Shown: positions 13,550-20,225 of the stretch, in pieces | Numbering within the stretch: the stretch's first letter is position 1 | How the letters are laid out: every line of letters begins with the position of its first letter | NCBI GenBank assembly: GCA_902783905.1 | Contig: CACZSP010000213.1 | Location: forward strand, 1-20,225 | Direction: 5' to 3' | Origin: an uncultured Ruminococcus sp. | Lineage (GTDB): Bacteria > Bacillota > Clostridia > Oscillospirales > CAG-272 | Length of the DNA stretch: 20,225 bases | Made by a program: the position numbers and the translations under genes | The notes under the pieces: model-generated | Databases searched by the model: none | What the model was told of the DNA's origin: nothing | Seen by the model: only the letters and a program-made list of their open reading frames with translations

Positions 13550-15073
13550 TTATTTTCCGCCGAGATGTGATACGAAATTGTCAAGATTCCGCTTTGCGGC
13601 GGGTATCGCGCTGCGCAGGGTCGACGCGGCTCCTCCGAGTGCGCCGGAAGAGATCGCGCTTCTGATCGCGTTGAAATACTGGAGAGTGGAGTTATAGGTA
13701 AACCCGATGTCGAAAACGACGGTGTCGTACATAATGTCTATCATTCTCGACGACTGCGAATCGCTGACGTATCTGGTCTTGAGCACGACTTCGTAGTAGG
13801 CCGGCATCAGTACCCTGTAGGATTCGGCGGCAAGCGCCTCGGTGATCATTCCGTTCTCGTCGATGCTGTTCACGTCGTTGGGAAGAGCGTACATGTGCAT
13901 GCCTCCCTGAACCGGAGTGCAGTACTCCTTCTGATCGAGGTTCAGCATGGGAAGCGGGATTATTCCGTATTCCTTCATTCCCTGGGAGAACCTGGTCTGG
14001 CCGTTATACAGCCAGCCGTAGCAGAACAATCCCTTTCCGTCCTCGAATCTGAGCGGATCCGCGTTGCTCATCGAATAGTTCGACGTCGTTTTATAAAGAA
14101 GTTCGATCTCTTTGTCGATGATCCCGGTCAGCTGCTCCATATCGTCGTTGATAACCAGATTCCCGTCGCCGTCCTTTGTGACAAGCTTTACCCCGGTCGA
14201 ATAGAAGAAGCCGGCGAGGGTGTTGGTGCTGTTGTTCGCCTCGGCGCTGATGAGTCCGTAGCGCTCTCCGGTGCCGTTGACTTCAATGTATGCGAGAGCG
14301 GACAGCCTGTTCAGCTCTTCCCAGGTCCATTCGCGGTCTTCGACCGTCTTGTAAATATTGTAACCGCTGGCGACCTCTTTCATAATGTCGGTGTTGACAA
14401 AGAGGCATTCGATCGAATAAATCATCGCGATCGAAAGACTGCCGACTCCGAAATACAGAGTGTCGTTGATTGTGAACTCGTCGGTAAAGCCGCGCGACCA
14501 CCAGGGCTTTTCAAGATCGATATGAGGCACCTCGCGAAGATTGTATATAAGACCCGAAGTAGCCATCGACGCGATAGGAGTCGAATAACCGCAGAGAAGA
14601 TCGTATGCTCCGTCACCGGATTTTATGCTTGCCTTGACCTTTTCCAGGTTGGTCCCGTAGTCCTGCCAGGTTCCTTCGGCGATGACCTTCAGATCGATCT
14701 TGAATCTTTCCTCGACGTTCGTGTTCCTCTTGTAGATCGCGTCGTGAAGAATCTCACCGTTCTGATCCTCGGCCGTCCACTCGTACTGGTCCACGTTCCC
14801 GCGGGTGTGAACGACGAAAGTCCTGCCGCCCAGATCGGCTTCCGCGGGAAGTCCGTCTTCTTCAATGGGTCGTCCGTACTCGTCGGTTAAGACGGGCGGT
14901 TCGGTTTCGGCGGCGGTGTTTTCGGATCCGGCGGGAGCGGAAGATCCTGGAGCGTCGGGCGCCGTCGTTCCGGTATTTCCGGATCCGCCCGCGCAGGAGG
15001 CAAGAACCGATACGCAGAGCAGAAGCGCTGTCGCGAGCGCCGCGATTCTTGCCGGGATGGAAACGGTTTTCAT
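13550..15073 (-). CDS. Lipoprotein extracellular solute-binding protein (copy 2)
   Basis: A 507-residue lipoprotein with a canonical LASC lipobox (C27), a short Gly/Ser/Thr/Pro linker and the same solute-binding-like domain as copy 1. Shared stretches include LTDEYGRPIEEDGLPAEADL and YDLLCGYSTPIASMATSGL. The central region (about 180-400) and the C-terminus differ more, as expected if ligand or partner contacts have changed. The start ATG 15073 has AGGAG at 15081-15085 and lies 12 bp after the DUF2344 gene, so it may be expressed from the upstream operon. No terminator is visible between it and copy 1. No transporter genes are adjacent. Family placement is moderately certain; the ligand is unknown. 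Confidence 0.8.
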   Translation of the reverse strand: MKTVSIPARIAALATALLLCVSVLASCAGGSGNTGTTAPDAPGSSAPAGSENTAAETEPPVLTDEYGRPIEEDGLPAEADLGGRTFVVHTRGNVDQYEWTAEDQNGEILHDAIYKRNTNVEERFKIDLKVIAEGTWQDYGTNLEKVKASIKSGDGAYDLLCGYSTPIASMATSGLIYNLREVPHIDLEKPWWSRGFTDEFTINDTLYFGVGSLSIAMIYSIECLFVNTDIMKEVASGYNIYKTVEDREWTWEELNRLSALAYIEVNGTGERYGLISAEANNSTNTLAGFFYSTGVKLVTKDGDGNLVINDDMEQLTGIIDKEIELLYKTTSNYSMSNADPLRFEDGKGLFCYGWLYNGQTRFSQGMKEYGIIPLPMLNLDQKEYCTPVQGGMHMYALPNDVNSIDENGMITEALAAESYRVLMPAYYEVVLKTRYVSDSQSSRMIDIMYDTVVFDIGFTYNSTLQYFNAIRSAISSGALGGAASTLRSAIPAAKRNLDNFVSHLGGK

Positions 15074-15085
15074 GATTTTTCTCCT

Positions 15086-15796
15086 TTATTCGAAATTATT
15101 TATCTTTTCGTCGAACAGTTCGCGTCTGGTCAGACTGTAGCTGTTGTCTGCCGGAAGACCGAGCTCGCGCTGCATGGCGGAGACGACGAGAAGCGGACTC
15201 AGCGTCGCGCTTTCCGAAGATGAAAGTATCAGCTCGCAGCGCAGGCGCCGTTCGCTTTCATGATTTTCGTAAAAGAACCCGGCTTCCTTTATAAGCGGGA
15301 TTATATCGGTCTCCCTGTCGCCGCTTTTCGAATGCTTTACGACGTAAAGAGGCGGCGTCGAAAGAAGCTTCTCCGCCCTTTCGGCGTCTTCCGGCGAGGA
15401 AACGCCGAAAGAAAGCGTATAACCGGCGTACGCGATCTCCTGAAACTTCCTTTCCGGAATATAGCACCCGAAAAAGCGCAGCGAGGAGACGCTGGCGGCG
15501 TTCATCCGCTTCATTATCTCGTCGCAGGGCATATCCCGCACGATCCGTATATCGGCAAGCTCGCAGACGCTTTCGCAGCCGATGGGAAGAGGAAGCGCGA
15601 AAACGAGTTTCGGATGAGGATTGAATCCCTGAGTAAACCAGAGGGGCAGATCGGCTCTCGCGAGTATTCTGCCGAAGGTCCGCTGAAGATCGAGGTGCGA
15701 AATATACTGAAGCGGTCCCGTCTTGCCGAAGCGCAGACGTACGGTGCGGGGCTCCGCGAGAGGCGCGTATCCGGTCATTTCATTTTCGGACAGCAT
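15086..15796 (-). CDS. DUF2344 / TIGR03936 radical SAM-associated protein
   Basis: A 236-residue protein of the TIGR03936 (DUF2344) family. The N-terminal pattern is characteristic: VRLRFGKTGPLQYISHLDL (19-37), then LPLWFTQGFNPHPKL (50-64) and ALPLPIGCES (67-76). Its biochemical role is not established; it is nearly always encoded beside a TIGR03960 radical SAM protein and sometimes fused to it. Here it overlaps that gene by 22 bp. A perfect GGAGGTGA site (15803-15810), inside the upstream coding sequence, lies 6 nt before ATG 15796 and fixes the start. Many Clostridia continue this pair with an RNase G-like gene and rplU-rpmA; here a solute-binding lipoprotein follows instead. Confidence 0.92.
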   Translation of the reverse strand: MLSENEMTGYAPLAEPRTVRLRFGKTGPLQYISHLDLQRTFGRILARADLPLWFTQGFNPHPKLVFALPLPIGCESVCELADIRIVRDMPCDEIMKRMNAASVSSLRFFGCYIPERKFQEIAYAGYTLSFGVSSPEDAERAEKLLSTPPLYVVKHSKSGDRETDIIPLIKEAGFFYENHESERRLRCELILSSSESATLSPLLVVSAMQRELGLPADNSYSLTRRELFDEKINNFE

Positions 15797-17619
15797 GATC
15801 TTTCACCTCCCAGGCGGGACGCGCCGCAGCCCGAGCATTTTTCCCGGCAGGACGGCGTAACGGCGGCTTCGTGCGCTTTATGCCTTTCGCGGAGAAGAAA
15901 TTCCTTCGTCACTCCGCAGTCGATGACGTCCCACGGGAGCGTTTCGTCCTCGCCCTTTTCACGGTTGGCGTAAAAGGCGGTATCGATGCCGCAGGCGGAA
16001 AAGACCTCCATCCATTTTTCGTAAGAGAAGAACTCGTCCCAGGCGTCGAATCTGAATCCGCGGCGTCTCGCCTCGGTCAGAGCGGCGGAAAGACGCCGGT
16101 CGCCCAGGGCGAACACCGCCTCGATATGCGACACCCGGGCGTCGTGATGGGTGTATCTTATGCGGCGGTCGGTGATTTTCGTCCCGAGATAATCGTTCTT
16201 TCTTTCAAGCGTTTCGACCGTGTCCTGCGGCTCCCACTGGAAGGGCGTGAAGGGCTTCGGAACGAAACTCGATACGCTTATGGTGACCAGCGGACGGCGT
16301 TTTCCGCGCCCAGGGACCTGGTAGTACCTCTCGACGGCGGCTTTGGCAAGGTTCGCGATCCCCTCGATATCCTCGAGGGTCTCGGTTGGCAGTCCGTTCA
16401 TAAAATACAGCTTTATCGTATCCTTGCCGGTCTCGTAGGCGATGCCGGCAGAACGCATAAGGTCCTCCTCGGTGACGTTCTTGTTTATGACGTCCCGCAT
16501 CCGCTGCGTTCCCGCCTCGGGAGCGAAGGTTATCGACGACGTCCTGACCGAAGCCACCTTTTCCATCAATTCGCGGCTGAAGGAATCGATGCGCAGCGAC
16601 GGAAGCGAAAGCGACACCTTTTTATCGTTCGTCCAGGAGATAAGACCGTCGGTCAGCTCACGCAGGCAGGTGTAGTCGGAAATCGACAGCGACGTCAGCG
16701 ATATCTCGTCGTACCCCGTCGACGCGTAAAGCTTTTTTGCCTGTTCGAGAAGGACCTGGGGCGATTTTTCTCTTACCGGGCGGTAAATCATCCCGGCCTG
16801 ACAGAAGCGGCAGCCGCGGATGCAGCCGCGGAACACCTCGAGCATGATACGGTCCTGCACGCATTCGATATACGGCATAACCACCGAATCGGGGAAATAC
16901 ATCGGATCAAGATCGGTCACGATGCGCTTTTTGACCCGTCGGGGGATCCCCGGGTATTTCGGAAGATATTCCTTCACCGTTCCGTCGGGATTGTACGAAA
17001 CGTCGTAAAAAGCGGGGACGTAAACGCCTTCGATCGTCCTTGCCGCTTCGAGGAGGAAGTCGCGCTTCGACGCGCCCTCCTTTTTCATTTTTATCCAGAG
17101 GCGCACGATCTCGGGGAGCATCTCCTCCCCCTCGCCGATATCGAAAAGATCGAAAAAGTCGGCGATCGGCTCGGGGTTGTAGGAACAGGGACCGCCTCCG
17201 ATGACGATCGGAAATTCCTCTCCCCTCTCGGACGAAAGCAGCGGTATGCCCGAAAGCTCGAGAACGTTCAGCACGTTGGTATAGCACATCTCGTACTGAA
17301 GCGTCACTCCGAGAAAATCGAATGACCGCACTTCGTCGCCGCTCTCGTGGGCACGGAGAAACTCTCCGCGACGCCGCAGTTCGTCCTCCATATCGGTCCA
17401 TGGCGCGAAAACCCTCTCGCACCAGACGTCCTCCTCCCGGTTAAGCACTCCGTAAAGGATGCGCAGCCCGAGATTGGACATCCCTATCTCGTATGAATCG
17501 GGGAAACAGAAGGCGAACCTGCAGGCGACGCCTTCTTTGTCCTTCATCACGCTGCCGAACTCTCCGCCGGCGTATCTTCCGGGCTTCGAGACCGACCGCA
17601 GAATATCCGCTCCGTACAT
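15775..17619 (-). CDS. TIGR03960-family B12-binding-domain radical SAM protein
   Basis: A 614-residue protein. A B12-binding-like N-terminal region includes FCFPDSYEIGMSNLGLRILY (37-56) and IVIGGGPCSYNPEP (138-151). The radical SAM core has its cluster motif at FRGCIRGCRFCQAG, with C266, C270 and C273 (CxxxCxxC). The C-terminal tail carries a further cysteine cluster (CREKCSGCGAS, then CC near the end). Such enzymes bind a 4Fe-4S cluster and cleave SAM; the substrate of TIGR03960 is unknown, with RNA or ribosome-linked roles suspected from context. The start ATG 17619 is 4 bp after the previous stop codon with little Shine-Dalgarno, implying translational coupling. Its end overlaps the DUF2344 gene. 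Confidence 0.93.
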   Translation of the reverse strand: MYGADILRSVSKPGRYAGGEFGSVMKDKEGVACRFAFCFPDSYEIGMSNLGLRILYGVLNREEDVWCERVFAPWTDMEDELRRRGEFLRAHESGDEVRSFDFLGVTLQYEMCYTNVLNVLELSGIPLLSSERGEEFPIVIGGGPCSYNPEPIADFFDLFDIGEGEEMLPEIVRLWIKMKKEGASKRDFLLEAARTIEGVYVPAFYDVSYNPDGTVKEYLPKYPGIPRRVKKRIVTDLDPMYFPDSVVMPYIECVQDRIMLEVFRGCIRGCRFCQAGMIYRPVREKSPQVLLEQAKKLYASTGYDEISLTSLSISDYTCLRELTDGLISWTNDKKVSLSLPSLRIDSFSRELMEKVASVRTSSITFAPEAGTQRMRDVINKNVTEEDLMRSAGIAYETGKDTIKLYFMNGLPTETLEDIEGIANLAKAAVERYYQVPGRGKRRPLVTISVSSFVPKPFTPFQWEPQDTVETLERKNDYLGTKITDRRIRYTHHDARVSHIEAVFALGDRRLSAALTEARRRGFRFDAWDEFFSYEKWMEVFSACGIDTAFYANREKGEDETLPWDVIDCGVTKEFLLRERHKAHEAAVTPSCREKCSGCGASRLGGERSCCPKMK

Positions 17620-17623
17620 AAGA

Positions 17624-19900
17624 TCAGGAAATAAGCAGTCTCGAGACTATGACCGAGGGGATGAGAGAAAGCACCTGGATAAGCACTATAACTATCGCCG
17701 GGACCGACGAAAGGGTGCCGAAAGCGCCGAGAAGAACGGCGGCAAGCCCGGCGATGCAGAAGAGCGCCAGAAGTATCCAGCCGTTGAGCCGCGAGACCGC
17801 CCGGTAAAGCTGGCAGGAATCGGCGGCTCGGATGACCGACCTCCACTGTTCGCCGTCGGAGATAAGGCCTCCCTCGATAACGCCGTCGGGATCCGGTTCA
17901 ACGTCGGATTCGGTGCTTCTGACCACCATGGGCCGGACGTTGTCGTTGCCTATCATTGAAGAAACGAAGGCGGCGGAAAGATTGGGATCCTTGCATCTGA
18001 TCTCGATGCCTATTCCCTTTTCGGCCATACCGCCCGCAAGGGTGATAAAGGTCGGATCGGGAACGTACTGCATATAATATCTGAATATTTCGCGACGGTT
18101 GACGGCAATGTGGAAAACGGTTCCCCCGCGTGTGGACGCGGCGTATTCGTTGTCGCTGCATCCGCGGCAGGCGACGCCGTATTCACCGAGGAAACGCATA
18201 TTGCCGAGCAGATACTGCTTGCCGCCGACGTATGCCTCGATACCGCCCTCTTCGGCGCGCGCCACGCGGACGGCGGGAACGTTGCCCATCGACTCCGCGT
18301 CGGAAATGCTTCTGAAGGCGCGGCTTATCGTTCCGCCCACCATGGCGCAGACGGCGCTGGTGGCGGACATGACCTCGAATATATCGACTCCGGCGGCGCA
18401 CTGCTGAACTTTGATTATCTTGAGCGATTCTTCACTGAACAGGTCGGTCTCGTCAAGTATGATCTTGTCCACACGCGCGAACTCTTCGGTATCGGCTTCC
18501 GAAAGGACTACCGCCGAACGGTCGAGTCTGCCGAGAGAAAGGATCCTGAAGGGAAGCTCGCAGGCGATGATCATATACGCCGGAAGAATCAACTGTGTTG
18601 CGGCTATAAAGGTTCCGGCCGACGGTATGAAACCTTTTCCGGACGCCAGCGAAATGATGAAAAGCACGGCGGAAAGCGCCACGGCGGGCGCGATTATGTA
18701 ATTCGTTATCCTGAAAAGCGAGCTGCGGCGGTTGGAACGCCTGAAATAATCGGCGACGAACCCGCCTCTGTGCAGGCGGTATGCACGTCCCGAATCGGAA
18801 TCGGTCACCTTTTCCAGGGTGGCGAAGCTTTCGAAACGTGAAAGACAGTTGAAATTCCTTTTTTCGTGAGCAAGGCGCAGCTGGTCGGCCCCCGCGAGAA
18901 CACACAAAGTCAGAGCGGCGGCGAAATTGTAAAGAGTGAACGGCACGTCGCTCCTGCCGCCGACCGCGACGGCGACAGCAATATCGTAAACGGCGGTAAG
19001 GATGACCGCTGCCGCGGCAATCGACGAACCGTCCGGATTGCCTCTGAAGATCCTGACGGTACCTCCGGCTATACGTCTCCAGGAGAACGCGGCGCAAAGG
19101 ATCAGAAGCTGCAAAGACGCCATTATATGAACGACGGGATATTCGGAGCGGCTGAGAGCTCCTCCGAATCTGCCTCCGGCAAGCTCGAATATCAGAAGAA
19201 GAACGGCAAAAAGTCCCGTCCCGGCAAGACGCAGGTAAAGAATACGCTGTTCGCGGTCATACGCGCGCCGAATCTCCCCTTTCTGGGAGACCGAGCGGTA
19301 TTCCCTCCCGTCGTAGGCGATGGCGTCGGACATATCGCTTTCGTATTCGCGTCTGCCCGAACGGTGGCGCGCCGCAGACGCGGGCTTTTCGGGACGTTCG
19401 TCCTTCGAATACCCGAGAGCCGCCATGAGTATGTCGTCCTCGCCGGCCTTTCCGGAATCCGCCGGAGTTTCCTCCGCCCGGGCAATATCGGCAGGATCTT
19501 CTTCCGCCGGCTCGGGAACGTTTCCGATCTCCTCTTCGCCGTCCTCGCCGCGAATGTAGTCCCGGTAGAGCTCGTTAAGCTTTGCCGCCGATTCGCCGTC
19601 CGCCGCGTAACCGTCATGCGGGACCGACAGAACGTCGTCGAGAAGCGTCTCGTACCTTCCGTCGTCAAGCGTTCCGGTATCGTCTTCCGCTTCCGGCTCG
19701 GCGTAAAACTCCTCCGCGGACGTCCCGGGCTCTTCCTGCGCAGGATCCTGAACGTACTCCCCGGCCGGTGTATCCGCTTCAGCGGCAGGCGCTCCGGCCG
19801 CGCCGGATTCAACGGTGTTTCCGGCGGCTTGCTCCGCCTTTTTCTGTTTTTCCATCAGGCGGCCCATTATCGAGCCGATGTCTTTGTCACTTATTGCCAT
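17624..19900 (-). CDS. P1B-type P-ATPase-like membrane protein with degenerate catalytic motifs (pseudo-ATPase)
   Basis: A 758-residue protein with an acidic low-complexity N-terminal tail (about 1-215) and four membrane segments (about 221-241, 254-274, 292-312 and 321-339). A short cytoplasmic stretch (340-398) replaces the A domain; two more membrane segments follow (about 401-419 and 428-448), then a cytoplasmic P/N-like part (about 450-695) and a final pair (about 706-727 and 733-756). The order and EEFARVDKIILDETDLF (472-488) match heavy-metal P1B ATPases, where ERLARVDTVVFDKTGTLT is usual. The phosphorylatable Asp (D483) remains, but DKTGT reads DETDL, CPC reads CEL (447-449), and no TGE, TGD, GDGxND or SEHP is present. 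AYVGGKQYLLGNMRFLGEYG (556-575) resembles the N-domain. Ion pumping is unlikely. The start ATG 19900 has AAGGA at 19911-19915. Confidence 0.7.
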   Translation of the reverse strand: MAISDKDIGSIMGRLMEKQKKAEQAAGNTVESGAAGAPAAEADTPAGEYVQDPAQEEPGTSAEEFYAEPEAEDDTGTLDDGRYETLLDDVLSVPHDGYAADGESAAKLNELYRDYIRGEDGEEEIGNVPEPAEEDPADIARAEETPADSGKAGEDDILMAALGYSKDERPEKPASAARHRSGRREYESDMSDAIAYDGREYRSVSQKGEIRRAYDREQRILYLRLAGTGLFAVLLLIFELAGGRFGGALSRSEYPVVHIMASLQLLILCAAFSWRRIAGGTVRIFRGNPDGSSIAAAAVILTAVYDIAVAVAVGGRSDVPFTLYNFAAALTLCVLAGADQLRLAHEKRNFNCLSRFESFATLEKVTDSDSGRAYRLHRGGFVADYFRRSNRRSSLFRITNYIIAPAVALSAVLFIISLASGKGFIPSAGTFIAATQLILPAYMIIACELPFRILSLGRLDRSAVVLSEADTEEFARVDKIILDETDLFSEESLKIIKVQQCAAGVDIFEVMSATSAVCAMVGGTISRAFRSISDAESMGNVPAVRVARAEEGGIEAYVGGKQYLLGNMRFLGEYGVACRGCSDNEYAASTRGGTVFHIAVNRREIFRYYMQYVPDPTFITLAGGMAEKGIGIEIRCKDPNLSAAFVSSMIGNDNVRPMVVRSTESDVEPDPDGVIEGGLISDGEQWRSVIRAADSCQLYRAVSRLNGWILLALFCIAGLAAVLLGAFGTLSSVPAIVIVLIQVLSLIPSVIVSRLLIS

Positions 19901-19916
19901 ATCGGGTAAGTCCTTA

Positions 19917-20225
19917 TCATTGTACGGTTCTGCGGTGAGCGGCTTCGAAAAGCACGACCGCCGCCGCAGCCGAAACGTTAAGCGAATTGATCTTTCCGTG
20001 AAGGGGGATCGAGACGGTAAAATCGCTCTTTTCCTTCAGAAGGCGCGAGACTCCCCCGCCCTCGCTGCCGAGAATGAAAGCCGCGGGACGGTCGAGGTCG
20101 ACCTCGTAAATGCTGTCCCCTCCGGCTTCCGCCGAGTATATCCAGACGCCCTTTTCCTTCAGGCGGTCGACTTCGGCGGCCAGGTTCGTGACCTTCGCCA
20201 CCGCAATATGCTCGAGAGCCCCCGC
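19917..20225 (-). CDS. rlmB: TrmH/SpoU-family 23S rRNA (guanosine-2'-O)-methyltransferase, C-terminal part
   Basis: Partial: the reading frame continues past the window edge, with AGALEHIA directly before the internal GTG at 20201, so that GTG is not the start. The visible 102 residues cover the SpoU methyltransferase end: GALEHIAVAKVTNLA (typical of RlmB), FILGSEGGGVSRLL (SAM-binding knot motif) and IPLHGKINSLNVSAAAAVVLFEA (the last knot motif). RlmB methylates G2251 of 23S rRNA. The stop codon is 16 bp before the 758-aa pseudo-ATPase gene, so the two are probably co-transcribed. The exact rRNA target is inferred from family resemblance. Confidence 0.88.
   Translation of the reverse strand, partial: AGALEHIAVAKVTNLAAEVDRLKEKGVWIYSAEAGGDSIYEVDLDRPAAFILGSEGGGVSRLLKEKSDFTVSIPLHGKINSLNVSAAAAVVLFEAAHRRTVQ

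Noticed and set aside
15871..17325. 484-aa plus-strand open frame
   Set aside because: It lies wholly opposite the TIGR03960 radical SAM gene, whose motifs are unambiguous; no ribosome site or domain is seen.
17624..19900. Reading the 758-aa protein as a working heavy-metal pump
   Set aside because: DKTGT, CPC, TGE, TGD and GDGxND are all altered or absent, so transport by the usual cycle is not supported.
20199..20201. GTG at 20201 as the start of the RlmB-like protein
   Set aside because: The frame continues upstream with GALEHIA, a conserved family stretch, so the gene is truncated by the window edge.

Overview
The window looks like a chromosomal stretch of an uncultured, GC-rich member of the Clostridia (Bacillota). 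The evidence is the holB-ricT gene pair, strong GGAGG-type ribosome sites with frequent GTG/TTG starts, near-consensus sigma-A promoters, Firmicutes-style lipoproteins, and the pairing of a TIGR03960 radical SAM protein with its TIGR03936/DUF2344 partner. No RNA genes, insertion sequences, CRISPR arrays or phage genes were seen. Placement below class level is not possible from these data.

Layout. (1) 164-5454, minus strand: a five-gene operon read right to left. It has a GldA-like ABC ATPase, an ABC-2 permease, a GldG-like auxiliary protein, a DUF4340 protein and a small unknown protein. It starts at a TTGACA-N18-TATAAT promoter and ends in a hairpin terminator at 56-101. (2) 5455-5914: a 460-bp divergent intergenic region carrying outward-facing promoters, a REP-like palindrome and a short tandem array of hairpin units that each end in GTCTTCAC. 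(3) 5915-10102, plus strand: holB (DNA polymerase III delta'), ricT, a 57-aa 2[4Fe-4S] ferredoxin with its own promoter, a TrmN6-type tRNA methyltransferase, and a TtcA-like PP-loop enzyme overlapping it by 8 bp. (4) 10103-10300: a convergent intergenic region with a 19-bp-stem bidirectional terminator and a second REP-like element. (5) 10301-11812, minus: a membrane-anchored lytic transglycosylase and a GreA/GreB-family factor. (6) 11905-15073, minus: two tandem paralogous lipoprotein solute-binding proteins with no permease beside them. (7) 15086-20225, minus: DUF2344, the TIGR03960 radical SAM protein, a 758-aa membrane protein, and the C-terminal part of a TrmH/RlmB-type rRNA methyltransferase cut by the window edge.

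The most unusual object is the 758-aa protein (17624-19900). Its layout is that of a P1B (heavy-metal) P-type ATPase, but nearly every catalytic signature is lost or altered: DKTGT reads DETDL, the CPC of the membrane ion site reads CEL, no TGE is present, TGD and GDGxND are gone, and the A-domain interval is much shortened. It also carries a long acidic N-terminal tail. It is best read as a P-type pseudo-ATPase, an inference from motif comparison that needs a profile or structure search.

Functionally, the plus-strand block is a replication/RNA-modification neighbourhood with an iron-sulfur thread (RicT cysteines, ferredoxin, TtcA cysteines). The first minus-strand block is an envelope ABC system of the Gld type. 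The right-hand minus block mixes rRNA methylation, a radical SAM pair and two orphan solute-binding lipoproteins.
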